From NCBI RefSeq assembly GCF_022347725.1, contig NZ_JAKRGB010000006.1:62001-126000 (forward strand): 64,000 nt of DNA. The letters are read 5' to 3'. The position numbers and the translations under genes were made by a program. Position 1 is the first letter of the stretch; every line of letters begins with the position of its first letter. The notes under the pieces are model-generated. The model made no database searches. It saw nothing but the letters and a program-made list of their open reading frames with translations, and was not told the origin of the DNA. Below are positions 1-8,231 of the stretch, piece by piece. Source of the stretch: Ruegeria sp. Ofav3-42 (GTDB lineage: Bacteria > Pseudomonadota > Alphaproteobacteria > Rhodobacterales > Rhodobacteraceae).

Positions 1-320
1 CCGGGATTACCGCTGTGGCAGCTTATGGGCATACGCCGGGTCACACTGTTTATCATCTGGAAAGCAACGGTCAGCGCCTGGTTCTGACTGCAGACTTGGC
101 CAATCACTATGTCTGGTCCTTTGCGCACCCCGAATGGGAGGTTCGCTTTGACATGGACAAGGCTGCAGCCACAGCGTCGCGCCGCAATGTGCTGGGCATG
201 CTGGCGGCCGACAAGGTCCCGATGATCGGTTATCACATGCCATTCCCGGCAGCTGGCTTTGTGGAGGCGCGCGGCGACGGTTTCCGATTTGTACCGGTCA
301 GCTATCAGATGATGGGCTGA
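1..320 (+). CDS. MBL-fold metallo-hydrolase, C-terminal part (5' end outside window)
   Basis: The reading frame is open from the first bases and ends with TGA at 318-320, so only about 105 C-terminal residues are present. The motif AYGHTPGHT followed by a short hairpin and a later LTADLANH segment is the third metal-ligand region of metallo-beta-lactamase-fold hydrolases, where the HxPGHT histidine and the Asp in TAD bind the metal pair. It ends close to and convergent with the FAD oxidoreductase gene at 325. The substrate cannot be told, because this superfamily spans thioesterases, lactonases and beta-lactamase-like enzymes. An internal GTG at 15 is not the real start, since the conserved fold extends upstream. 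Confidence 0.8.
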   Translation, partial: GITAVAAYGHTPGHTVYHLESNGQRLVLTADLANHYVWSFAHPEWEVRFDMDKAAATASRRNVLGMLAADKVPMIGYHMPFPAAGFVEARGDGFRFVPVSYQMMG

Positions 321-324
321 CCGA

Positions 325-1653
325 TCAGTAACCAGCGTCCGGCCGTACTTTTGACCCATCCGTGAAACGGGACAGGCGAAAGGCGGCCGGATCTACGCAT
401 GGCGTGGTTCCACAGACCAGGTCGGCCATCAATCGGCCCGCACCGGGACCGATGCCAAAGCCGTGACCTGAAAAACCTGTGGCAATGAACATCCCCGGTA
501 TTTCATCGACGCTGGACATGACCGGAATAGCGTCCGGCGTGACATCGATCAAACCTGCCCAGCTTTGGACAATCTCGGCCTGATCCAGTGACGGAAACCC
601 TTTGCGTGCACGCGCCCAGGCTTGCCTCAGCGCCTTGGCAGAGGGTTCCGGATCAAGAACGCGGCAATGCTCGAACGGCGTGACGTCGGTGGGCAGCCAC
701 GACCGGTCCTGTCCGGCCTCTGCCGCCCAGCGTTTTGAGAACCTGAATTGCAGGGATCGCCACTCCTGTCGGAATGCCGGAAGAAACTGCCAACCGAGCC
801 GGAAACTGTCTGGCACGATGTCCACTGTGTTTTCATGTCCCGACGCAATCGTATAGCCGCCATCGGCCCTTTTTCGTATCGCGAAATCGTCGGACCACAG
901 GGCGGTTTCTGGCCCATCCACCGGAGAGGTACGCAGAACCGTATTAAGTACCTTGAGCTGCGGCAGTTCGATACCGGCATTCCCGGCAAACAAACGAGAC
1001 CATGCGCCTCCGGCCAGAACAACACGCTCACAGGCGACCCGGCCACGCTCAGTAAAAACACCCGCGATTTGACCAGCCTGAACGTCCACACTGCGCACCG
1101 CACAGTTAGTCATCAAAGATGCGCCTTTGTCACGAGCGGCCTCGGCGATTGCGGGGGCCGCCCATTGCGGCTCGGCCCTGCCGTCCTGAGGCATATACAG
1201 GGCACAGTCCAATCCGGTCCTGTTCCCGGGTATCAGAGCCTCTAACTCACCCCCTGAAACCATCTTCGCACCGGTTTGCAATCCGTCTACGTGACGCGCC
1301 CAGCGCGCAAGGTTTTCCTGATCTCGTGCGCCCGAGGCTCCGAACACGATACCAGAGCGTTTAAAACCGGTTTCGCGGCCGATGCGGTGATCCAAGTTTT
1401 CCCAAATGTTCTGGGCCTCAAGAACCAGTGGAATTTCACGCAGGTCACGCATACCCAAACGGACCCATCCCCAGTTTCTGGAACTCTGCTCGCCCGCAAT
1501 CTGGCCTTTTTCGCACAACAGAACGGACGCGCCCCGCTCTGACAATTCCAGTGCGGTGGCGGTCCCAATGATTCCCCCGCCAATAACAACAACGTCCACG
1601 GCTTTGGGCAGGTTAAGATCAGGTTCAATGGGGGTTGGCTTTGGGCCGGGCAT
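325..1653 (-). CDS. FAD-dependent amine/amino-acid oxidoreductase (DAO family)
   Basis: 442 residues. Residues about 21-41 form the FAD-binding Rossmann loop (VVVIGGGIIGTATALELSER). Near the C-terminus a second FAD-contacting segment (ATGFSGHGFGIGPGAGRL) is typical of the DAO/DadA family. Such enzymes oxidise glycine, sarcosine or D-amino acids, or act in opine catabolism. No N-terminal signal or membrane segment is visible, so the enzyme is probably cytoplasmic. The ATG at 1653 has only a weak purine-rich site (AAGAG) upstream. The gene stands alone between a convergent neighbour at 320 and a same-strand small gene ending at 1807. Family assignment is firm, substrate unknown. Confidence 0.85.
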   Translation of the reverse strand: MPGPKPTPIEPDLNLPKAVDVVVIGGGIIGTATALELSERGASVLLCEKGQIAGEQSSRNWGWVRLGMRDLREIPLVLEAQNIWENLDHRIGRETGFKRSGIVFGASGARDQENLARWARHVDGLQTGAKMVSGGELEALIPGNRTGLDCALYMPQDGRAEPQWAAPAIAEAARDKGASLMTNCAVRSVDVQAGQIAGVFTERGRVACERVVLAGGAWSRLFAGNAGIELPQLKVLNTVLRTSPVDGPETALWSDDFAIRKRADGGYTIASGHENTVDIVPDSFRLGWQFLPAFRQEWRSLQFRFSKRWAAEAGQDRSWLPTDVTPFEHCRVLDPEPSAKALRQAWARARKGFPSLDQAEIVQSWAGLIDVTPDAIPVMSSVDEIPGMFIATGFSGHGFGIGPGAGRLMADLVCGTTPCVDPAAFRLSRFTDGSKVRPDAGY

Positions 1654-1712
1654 TTACCGCTCTTACTTCATTGCTCGGACCGCAATGAATGCCCGGTATC
1701 CGCCCATAGGCA

Positions 1713-1730
1713 ACACGTCGGATGACGTGT
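1713..1730. repeat. Perfect 7-bp inverted repeat (ACACGTC-ggat-GACGTGT)
   Basis: Lies in the 153-base gap between the FAD oxidoreductase start (1653) and the upstream small gene's stop (1807). It could be a weak terminator for the small gene, as both are on the minus strand, or an operator for the oxidoreductase. No T-run follows, so the operator reading is at least as good. Confidence 0.35.
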
Positions 1731-1806
1731 GTTTCACAATTTTCAGAAGCTGTGACTATAGTGCCAGAATGATCCCAGACACTGATTGGTCAACTGAGCC
1801 CGACCG

Positions 1807-2088
1807 TTATGCGGCGCCGCACAGTTCAGCCCATTTTTGGCGCAACGTGGCTGCAAGTCCGGCGTCGTTGCCCGAGGATGCTTCGTTCAGGCTTTCCTGT
1901 GAAGGCAGTTCCGGAAGGATCGAAGAGATTGCCGGTTCGCGCTGCGGCCGTGGCGGCGCCTCGGCCTCCATCAGATCGGCAATCGCAGAATCAAGCTTTA
2001 CTTCGTCCAGTTCGTGTCCCTCGGACTCCATCGTTTTCCACTGCAATGGCGAGTGGAGAGACCTATCGTATTGCTCACGCATTTTCAC
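1807..2088 (-). CDS. Small conserved-type hypothetical protein
   Basis: 93 residues, acidic, no signal peptide or membrane segment. The middle is rich in Pro and Glu (EAEAPPRPQREP) and the C-terminus is a short amphipathic helix (AATLRQKWAELCGAA). I do not recognise a family. The ATG at 2088 is followed two codons later by another ATG (2082), which may be the true start. Codon use resembles the neighbours, with many C/G third positions, which is the main support for it being real. The overlapping plus-strand frames look like shadows. Function unknown. Confidence 0.5.
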   Translation of the reverse strand: MKMREQYDRSLHSPLQWKTMESEGHELDEVKLDSAIADLMEAEAPPRPQREPAISSILPELPSQESLNEASSGNDAGLAATLRQKWAELCGAA

Positions 2089-2273
2089 ACCAAATCGTTA
2101 ACACAGACACCCAGTTACTGATGCGACACACGCGACCCGGATCAGAGGTACCGGGCCATTTCAAATGCGCCGCATCTGCCCCACTTGAGGCGACAATTAA
2201 GCTAAAATGTGGCAGAAAATTGTCTTACCTTCAAGCGCGTTGAGCAGCAGGCGGTAAATTCACAAAAGCATTG

Positions 2274-2299
2274 TGCGCGCATCGAAAACAATGCGCGCG
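2274..2299 (-). terminator. GC-rich hairpin downstream of nadE, possible terminator
   Basis: TGCGCGCAT and ATGCGCGCG flank an 8-base loop (8 bp plus one G-U pair). Read on the minus strand it lies about 65 bases after the nadE stop and is followed by AATGCTTTTG, a short T tract. It sits in the 276-base gap 2089-2364, which also holds a perfect 12-bp palindrome at 2338-2349 and otherwise shows nothing I can name. Confidence 0.4.
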
Positions 2300-2337
2300 C
2301 ATGGGGTCATTCTGCTAATTTTAGAAACTCAGGAGAA

Positions 2338-2349
2338 GACAGCGCTGTC
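2338..2349. repeat. Perfect 12-bp palindrome GACAGCGCTGTC
   Basis: It lies just past the nadE stop codon in the noncoding gap. A protein-binding site is possible but there is no gene start beside it other than the distant small gene at 2088. No other evidence of function. Confidence 0.3.
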
Positions 2350-2364
2350 GCGCCCGGATTCGGT

Positions 2365-4023
2365 TCAGGATCGATCACGCCAACGGTTTACGATCGGGTA
2401 TCTGCGGTCCAGCCAGAACGCCCGCTTGGTCAGACGTGTTCCGGGCGCGGACTGAAAGCGTTTGTACTCGCTGATATAAATCAGGTGCTCAACGCGGCGG
2501 GCAACATCGGCGTCGAACCCGGCCGCTTCGCAATCAGCGATCGAGCCGTCGCGGTCGACCAGAATTTCCAGAATGGCGTCCAGCTCGGGGTAATCCGGCA
2601 GGCTGTCGCTGTCCTTCTGATCTTCTCGCAGCTCGGCACTGGGCGGCTTGTCGATGACCGAAGGGCGGATCACCTCGCCTGCCGGGCCCATCATCCAGTC
2701 GCGTTGATTGGCATTGCGCCAGCGGCAGGTTTCAAACACGCGCGTTTTGTACAGATCCTTGATCGGGTTATAACCGCCATTCATGTCGCCATAAATCGTG
2801 GCATATCCAACTGCAACCTCAGATTTGTTGCCCGTGGTCAGCAGCATCTCGCCAAATTTGTTCGAGATCGCCATCAACAACAATCCACGCAGGCGGGACT
2901 GGATGTTTTCCTCGGTCAAGTCCGCATCGCGCCCGGCGAACAAGCTGGCCAGAGTGTCGGTAACCGCCGCCCGACTGTCCGAGATCGGCACGTAGTCGTA
3001 ATGCACGCCCAGCGCCTTCGCGACAGCTTCGGCGTCATCCAACGAGGCCTGGCTAGTATACTCCGATGGCAGCATCACACAGCGGACGTTTTCAGCACCG
3101 ATGGCATCCACGGCAATTGTCGCAACCAAAGCCGAGTCTACGCCACCTGACAGCCCCAACAGTGCCTTTTTGAACCCGGTTTTAGCCATATAGTCGCGCA
3201 GCGATTGGACCATGGCGCGATAGTCCTGTTCCCATTCATCAGGTTGCGGCACGATCTCGGTCGGCACAATGCGCCAGCCATCATCACCGCGTTCCAGATC
3301 AATGTGTGTCACCGCCTCGTCGAAAACCGGCATCCGAAACGCCATTTCACCGCCGGGGTTGAGGCCAAACGTTGCCCCGTCAAAAACCTGATCGTCCTGC
3401 CCACCAACCATGTTCAGGTAGATCAGCGGCAATCCGGTTTCGACCACACGGGCAACCATATGGTTCAGACGCACATCGTATTTATTGCGAAAGTATGGCG
3501 AGCCATTCGGGATCAACAGGAATTCAGCCCCGGTCTCCTCCAAAGTCTCCGCTACATCCGGGTGCCAACTGTCTTCGCAGATCGGGCTGCCGATCCGAGA
3601 ATTGCCGACCGAGTAGGGCCCGCCCAATGGCCCGGCATCATACAGGCGCACTTCGTCGAACACTGTTTCATTTGGCAGGTGGTGCTTCAGAACCTTGCTG
3701 CTGATGCGGCCACCTTTGAGGATGAGGTAAGCATTGAAAAGATTGCCTTTTTCCGCCCAGGGACCTCCAATGGCGATCGCCGGGCCATCTGCACATTGCG
3801 CCGCCAGGTTCTGAACCGCTGCCATCGCCGCCTGGTGAAACACCGGCTTCATCACCAAATCCTGCGTATTGTAGCCGGTGATGAACATTTCCGGGAAAGC
3901 CACCAGATCAGCGCCGGCTTCATTCCCTTGTTTCCAGGTCGCCAACGCCTTGGCCGCATTTCCTTCGATATCCCCAACAGTGGGGTTGAGTTGCGCCAGA
4001 GTGATGCGGAAACGGTTGGTCAT
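2365..4023 (-). CDS. nadE: Glutamine-dependent NAD+ synthetase
   Basis: 552 residues, the usual length for the two-domain form. The N-terminal half is a nitrilase-type glutaminase with the catalytic triad visible: E45 in FPEM, K113 in KHHLPN and C149 in GSPICEDSW. The C-terminal half is the ATP-pyrophosphatase synthetase, with the P-loop LGLSGGVDSALVAT near residue 295. Ammonia from glutamine is passed to the synthetase site, which converts deamido-NAD to NAD in the last step of NAD synthesis in the cytoplasm. The gene is monocistronic, transcribed away from the MORN gene across a 147-base divergent gap. Confidence 0.96.
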   Translation of the reverse strand: MTNRFRITLAQLNPTVGDIEGNAAKALATWKQGNEAGADLVAFPEMFITGYNTQDLVMKPVFHQAAMAAVQNLAAQCADGPAIAIGGPWAEKGNLFNAYLILKGGRISSKVLKHHLPNETVFDEVRLYDAGPLGGPYSVGNSRIGSPICEDSWHPDVAETLEETGAEFLLIPNGSPYFRNKYDVRLNHMVARVVETGLPLIYLNMVGGQDDQVFDGATFGLNPGGEMAFRMPVFDEAVTHIDLERGDDGWRIVPTEIVPQPDEWEQDYRAMVQSLRDYMAKTGFKKALLGLSGGVDSALVATIAVDAIGAENVRCVMLPSEYTSQASLDDAEAVAKALGVHYDYVPISDSRAAVTDTLASLFAGRDADLTEENIQSRLRGLLLMAISNKFGEMLLTTGNKSEVAVGYATIYGDMNGGYNPIKDLYKTRVFETCRWRNANQRDWMMGPAGEVIRPSVIDKPPSAELREDQKDSDSLPDYPELDAILEILVDRDGSIADCEAAGFDADVARRVEHLIYISEYKRFQSAPGTRLTKRAFWLDRRYPIVNRWRDRS

Positions 4024-4170
4024 GCTGCCCTCTTGCCCTCGTCAGTCCTATTGCCATTTAGCAGATCGCACCGCGAGTAAAAGGCAAATGCGGCAAAACA
4101 CGTTGCTCTGTCCGCACGGGTATCCTAGTTTTGCGCGAACAGGTGACAACCGGGCAACGCAGGAACAACC

Positions 4171-5628
4171 ATGAACGCTATCCGCATTTCTTTTGCCGCC
4201 ACGGCGATGGCTTTTCTGGCCGCATCCGCCTTTGCGCAGGACGGGCAGGTGATCATTGCGGATGACGATGTCGGTGGCGTGTACGAAGGTACATTCCTGA
4301 ACGGCCTGCGCCACGGAGAAGGCACCTATCGCCTGCCAAACGGGTTCGAATATGTCGGCGAGTGGGTCGAAGGCGAAATTCAGGGAAAAGGCATTGCGCG
4401 CTACGTCAATGGCTCGGTCTATGAGGGGATGTTCGCGCAGGGACAACCCGAAGGTCAGGGCAAGATCATCTACCCGGATGGCGGCAGCTACGAAGGTGAA
4501 TGGTCCAACGGCTCAATCAACGGAACCGGCGTCGCGACGTACACGAATGGCGTCCGCTACGAAGGCGGCTTCAAGGACGCGCGCTATCACGGTAAAGGCG
4601 TTCTGACCGATCCCAGCGGGTACAGCTACGATGGGGATTGGGCCGATGGCGTCAAGCATGGCAAGGGTAAGATCACTTCTGCGCAGGGCAGCGTTTACGA
4701 AGGCGACATCAAGGACGGAATGCGCGACGGACAGGGCACTCTGACAGTTCCCGATGGGATGACTTATACCGGAGACTGGTCCCAGGACGGCATGACCGGA
4801 AAAGGTCGTCTGCTGCAGGCCAATGGTGACCTCTACGAGGGCGATTTGGTTGATGGCCGCCGGCAGGGAAATGGCAAGGCCACTTATGCAAATGGAGCGA
4901 CATACGAAGGCGAGTATTCGGATGACCGCCGCCACGGCAAAGGGCGTTTTCTGGGGACCGACGGATTTGACTATACCGGTGAATGGGTAGACGGGCAGAT
5001 CGAAGGGCTGGGTGAAGTCACCTACCCCGACGGCGCAACCTATACCGGCGATTTCAGCGCGGACCTGCCTCATGGCAAGGGCGTCCAGACCTATCCGGAC
5101 GGGACGGTCTATGACGGGGAATGGACCGCCGGCATCTTTGAAGGCAACGGCAAGGCCACCTACCCCAACGGTGTTGTTTACCAAGGACAGTTCAAAAACG
5201 GGCTGAGCCACGGCACCGGCGTTCTGACGTTCGCGAATGGCTATCGGTACGAAGGCGAATGGGTTGAAGGCGCGCGCCAAGGCAAAGGCAAAGCCAACTT
5301 CCCTGATGGAACAGTCTACGAAGGCGACTTCAAAGACGGCCAGCGCGACGGTCAGGGAACCATAAGAACGCCGCGCGGATTCAGTTATACCGGCGCTTGG
5401 GCCGAAGGGAAAATCAGCGGTGAAGGCACTGCGACCTATGCCACGGGTGATGTTTATGAGGGCACCTTCCTGGACAACAAGCGGCACGGAAACGGCACGA
5501 TGCGGTACGCGAACGGTCAGGAAGAAACCGGCGTCTGGGAAAATGGTGTCCTTCCGAGGGAAAACGTGAGCGCACCTGAGGAAACCAACACCGAAAGTGA
5601 GCCGGAAACCCCGCCCTCTGACGGCTGA
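4171..5628 (+). CDS. Exported MORN-repeat protein
   Basis: 485 residues. An N-terminal signal peptide (hydrophobic FAATAMAFLAASAFA, cleavage about residue 22 at AFA-QD) is followed by about nineteen tandem MORN units of 23 residues with the pattern YEGxFxxGxxxGxG. A short acidic Glu/Thr/Pro tail ends the protein. MORN repeats form elongated beta-hairpin stacks that bind lipid or protein. Bacterial copies are poorly understood. The signal peptide puts this one in the periplasm or outside the cell. The ATG at 4171 is supported by GCAGGAA upstream. The repeats make long open frames on the opposite strand, which are shadows. Specific role unknown. Confidence 0.9.
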   Translation: MNAIRISFAATAMAFLAASAFAQDGQVIIADDDVGGVYEGTFLNGLRHGEGTYRLPNGFEYVGEWVEGEIQGKGIARYVNGSVYEGMFAQGQPEGQGKIIYPDGGSYEGEWSNGSINGTGVATYTNGVRYEGGFKDARYHGKGVLTDPSGYSYDGDWADGVKHGKGKITSAQGSVYEGDIKDGMRDGQGTLTVPDGMTYTGDWSQDGMTGKGRLLQANGDLYEGDLVDGRRQGNGKATYANGATYEGEYSDDRRHGKGRFLGTDGFDYTGEWVDGQIEGLGEVTYPDGATYTGDFSADLPHGKGVQTYPDGTVYDGEWTAGIFEGNGKATYPNGVVYQGQFKNGLSHGTGVLTFANGYRYEGEWVEGARQGKGKANFPDGTVYEGDFKDGQRDGQGTIRTPRGFSYTGAWAEGKISGEGTATYATGDVYEGTFLDNKRHGNGTMRYANGQEETGVWENGVLPRENVSAPEETNTESEPETPPSDG

Positions 5629-5634
5629 TCGGCT

Positions 5635-6300
5635 TCACCACGGCACCGGTTTACCCGCCCAGTCGAAAAACCCGCCTGTATCGGCCGGACTCAGGGCCTT
5701 GACTACGGATAACAGGTTTATTGCTGCTTCATCCGGTTCAACAGCTGGGTGCCGTCCCACGTATTTCTCAGTGAAAGCTGTCTGTACCGTGCCCGGATGT
5801 AGGGCCACGCAAATCGATTGCTTGTGTGTTCGGGCCAGCTCGATCGCAGATGTCCGGACAATCTGGTTCACGGCCGCCTTGGACGCCCGGTAGCTCACCC
5901 AACCACCGAGGCGATTGTCACCAATCGACCCGACTCGCGCCGACAGAACAGCAACAACCGAACGCCGGTCACGTGGCAACAGGCGCGCGGCATGGCCCAG
6001 AACCAACGCAGGCCCAACGGCGTTCAACACGAACTGATCCATCATCGCCTGCGCAGATACTGATTTGATGGTCTTTTCCGGCACCGCGCCATTGACCTCC
6101 AAAGCACCGGACGCAATCAGGATCAGGTCAAATGGACCAGCCGTGTCCGTTAGCGTCTGGTTAACGACTTCGGGGTTGGTCAAGTCAAAGCCGTCCTGTG
6201 ATCTCGACAAGCGGGTAACCGCAACCGACTGCCGTTCAAGGTTTTTGCAGAGTGCGCCCCCTATTCCGCCCGACGCTCCGATGATGAGTGCTGTTTTCAT
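5635..6300 (-). CDS. Short-chain dehydrogenase/reductase (SDR), CsgA-like
   Basis: 221 residues. The N-terminal TxxxGxG motif (IIGASGGIGGAL) binds NAD(P), and the catalytic YxxxK is seen as VSYRASKAAVNQIV near residue 150. The short length and the segment HPGTVQTAFTEKYV resemble the CsgA/YciK-like classical SDRs, whose substrates are mostly unknown. The gene converges on the MORN gene with only 6 bases between the stop codons, and it is divergent from the leuA leader. Enzyme class firm, substrate unknown. Confidence 0.85.
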   Translation of the reverse strand: MKTALIIGASGGIGGALCKNLERQSVAVTRLSRSQDGFDLTNPEVVNQTLTDTAGPFDLILIASGALEVNGAVPEKTIKSVSAQAMMDQFVLNAVGPALVLGHAARLLPRDRRSVVAVLSARVGSIGDNRLGGWVSYRASKAAVNQIVRTSAIELARTHKQSICVALHPGTVQTAFTEKYVGRHPAVEPDEAAINLLSVVKALSPADTGGFFDWAGKPVPW

Positions 6301-6410
6301 GTAGGATGAACTAGACGCCGGGATGTTGCGATCAACGCCCGCGCAAAAGAAAATGAAACTGTGCCAAACGTAAGGTGCAAATTGGTTCTTTTCATTCCCG
6401 TCGCGCGATG

Positions 6411-6416
6411 TATAAC
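6411..6416 (+). promoter_or_regulatory. Possible -10 element (TATAAC) for the leuA leader transcript
   Basis: TATAAC would place transcription start at about 6423, only a few bases before the leader ATG at 6426, giving a nearly leaderless transcript. No good -35 is seen at the right spacing, so this is tentative. Leaderless trp leader transcripts are known in rhizobia, which makes the arrangement plausible. Confidence 0.35.
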
Positions 6417-6425
6417 CTCAATCCC

Positions 6426-6512
6426 ATGATCAACCGCGCAGATATCCTTGTTGCCGACACCGCCCTTCGCGGTGCGTCTCTGCGTGGCCTACTGATCCTA
6501 ATCCGCCTCTGA
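6426..6512 (+). CDS. leuL: Leucine-rich leader peptide of leuA
   Basis: A 28-residue reading frame starting at ATG 6426 (or 34 residues from ATG 6408 in the same frame) ends in RGLLILIRL and TGA. Its last ten codons include CTA CTG, CTA and CTC. CTA is rare in this high-GC genome, so these codons are suited to ribosome stalling when charged leucyl-tRNA is short. The frame ends inside a 10-bp inverted repeat, 79 bases before leuA. This matches known amino-acid attenuation leaders. No clear ribosome binding site is present, consistent with leaderless or weak initiation. Confidence 0.7.
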   Translation: MINRADILVADTALRGASLRGLLILIRL

Positions 6513-6557
6513 GCGTGCCATCCGGCGCGCCCGCTCAGAGGAGGACGCCCGCGCGCC
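6506..6557 (+). promoter_or_regulatory. Competing hairpins of the leuA attenuator
   Basis: CCTCTGAGCG (6506-6515), which overlaps the last leader codons and stop, pairs perfectly with CGCTCAGAGG (6532-6541). The loop of this hairpin holds GGCGCGC (6524-6530), which pairs perfectly with GCGCGCC (6551-6557). The two hairpins cannot form together, as expected of an attenuator switched by ribosome position. The downstream hairpin is followed by CTTTAG, not a long T-run, so it is unclear whether the switch works by termination, by Rho or on translation. Confidence 0.65.
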
Positions 6558-6591
6558 ACAGGCTTTAGGACAGAAGAAGAAAGAGATTCCC

Positions 6592-8166
6592 ATGACCAAC
6601 GTGACCGACCAAGACCGCGTCTTGATCTTTGACACAACCCTGCGTGACGGTGAGCAAAGCCCCGGCGCCACCATGACCCATGACGAAAAGCTCGAAATTG
6701 CCGAACTGCTGGACGAAATGGGCGTCGACATCATCGAAGCCGGGTTCCCGATCGCGTCCGAAGGCGATTTCAAGGCCGTTTCCGAGATCGCGCAACGTTC
6801 GAAAAACAGCCGCATCTGCGGTCTGGCCCGCGCCAATTTCGCGGATATCGATCGCTGCTGGGAGGCTGTGAAACACGCCGGCAAAAGCCGTATCCACACC
6901 TTCATCGGCACCTCGCCACTGCACCGCGCCATTCCGAACCTGACACAGGACGAGATGGCCGAGAAAATCCACGAAACGGTCAGCCACGCCCGCAACCTGT
7001 GCGAAAACGTGCAGTGGTCGCCGATGGATGCCACCCGGACCGAGTGGGACTATCTGTGCCGTGTGATCGAGATTGCGATCAAGGCCGGTGCAACCACGAT
7101 CAACATCCCTGACACCGTGGGCTACACGGCGCCGATGGAATCCGCTGATCTGATCAAGCGCCTGATCGAAACGGTCCCCGGCGCGGATGAGGTGGTTTTT
7201 GCCACGCACTGCCACAACGATCTTGGCATGGCGACGGCGAACTCGCTGGCTGCGGTCGCGGGTGGTGCGCGGCAAATCGAATGTACCATCAACGGTTTGG
7301 GCGAACGCGCAGGCAACACCGCACTGGAAGAGGTTGTGATGGCGCTGCGCACGCGCAACGACATCATGCCGTGGAAAACAGGTATCGACACCACCAAGAT
7401 CATGCATATCTCGCGCCGGGTCGCGACGGTGTCAGGCTTCAACGTGCAGTTCAACAAGGCCATTGTCGGCAAGAATGCGTTCGCGCATGAAAGCGGCATC
7501 CATCAGGACGGGATGCTGAAGAACCGCGAAAACTTTGAGATCATGCGCCCCGAAGATATCGGCCTGTCCGGCACGTCCTTGCCTTTGGGCAAACACTCGG
7601 GCCGTGCGGCGCTGCGCGACAAACTGAACACGCTGGGCTATGAGGTTGGTGACAACCAGCTCAAAGATATCTTCGTTCGGTTCAAGGAACTGGCAGACCG
7701 CAAGAAAGAAGTGTTCGACGACGACATCATCGCCCTGATGACGCTGGATGATGACGACGGCGACGATCACCTGCAATTGGTCTCGATGAAAGTCACCTGC
7801 GGCACAGTCGGAAAAGCCGAGGCCACCCTCGAAATGGAAGTGGACGGCAAAGAGGTTATTGCCACAGAAACCGGCGATGGCCCTGTCGATGCTGCGTTCC
7901 GCGCCATTCGCGTGGTGCATCCGAATACGGCTCATCTGCAGCTGTATCAGGTGCATGCGGTAACTGCCGGAACGGACGCACAGGCCACGGTGTCGGTGCG
8001 ACTGGAAGAAGACGGCATGATCGCAACCGGACAGTCGGCCAATACGGATACGGTCGTGGCCTCAGCCAAGGCGTATATCCATGCACTGAACCGCCTGATC
8101 GTGCGCCGCCAAAAGGCCGGCCCGGGTGCCGACGCGCGCGAGATCAGCTACAAAGACCTGACCTAA
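6592..8166 (+). CDS. leuA: 2-isopropylmalate synthase
   Basis: 524 residues. It condenses acetyl-CoA with 2-oxoisovalerate, the first committed step of leucine synthesis. The N-terminal HMGL-like TIM barrel shows the metal/substrate motif FDTTLRDGEQSPGA (about residues 12-25), HCHNDLGMA with the metal histidines, and the GLGERAGN loop. The C-terminal part (about residues 390-510) is the leucine-binding LeuA dimer regulatory domain. ATG 6592 follows a purine-rich AGAAGAAAGAG site. The upstream leucine leader indicates control by leucyl-tRNA charging, and the C-terminal domain predicts feedback inhibition by leucine. It is followed by a strong terminator. Confidence 0.97.
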   Translation: MTNVTDQDRVLIFDTTLRDGEQSPGATMTHDEKLEIAELLDEMGVDIIEAGFPIASEGDFKAVSEIAQRSKNSRICGLARANFADIDRCWEAVKHAGKSRIHTFIGTSPLHRAIPNLTQDEMAEKIHETVSHARNLCENVQWSPMDATRTEWDYLCRVIEIAIKAGATTINIPDTVGYTAPMESADLIKRLIETVPGADEVVFATHCHNDLGMATANSLAAVAGGARQIECTINGLGERAGNTALEEVVMALRTRNDIMPWKTGIDTTKIMHISRRVATVSGFNVQFNKAIVGKNAFAHESGIHQDGMLKNRENFEIMRPEDIGLSGTSLPLGKHSGRAALRDKLNTLGYEVGDNQLKDIFVRFKELADRKKEVFDDDIIALMTLDDDDGDDHLQLVSMKVTCGTVGKAEATLEMEVDGKEVIATETGDGPVDAAFRAIRVVHPNTAHLQLYQVHAVTAGTDAQATVSVRLEEDGMIATGQSANTDTVVASAKAYIHALNRLIVRRQKAGPGADAREISYKDLT

Positions 8167-8186
8167 ACACACAGTGTTCAAAACAG

Positions 8187-8214
8187 ACGGCCCGAGTTTT
8201 CGGGCCGTTTTTTT
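8187..8214. terminator. Rho-independent terminator of leuA (bidirectional)
   Basis: A 9-bp perfect stem ACGGCCCGA / TCGGGCCGT with a 4-base loop is followed by six T's. On the other strand the same hairpin follows the cyclase stop at 8232, with a short T-rich tail, so it may serve both convergent genes. Confidence 0.93.
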
Positions 8215-8231
8215 AGTCACGAAGTTGGCTC

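Noticed and set aside
2209-3150. Plus-strand open frame opposite nadE (313 codons)
   Set aside because: It overlaps the well-supported nadE with intact catalytic motifs on the other strand and has no recognisable domain.
4513-5487. Long minus-strand open frame antisense to the MORN gene (324 codons)
   Set aside because: It is a shadow of the 69-base repeats: the translation is a low-complexity repeat without a start signal, and it overlaps a convincing signal-peptide gene on the other strand.
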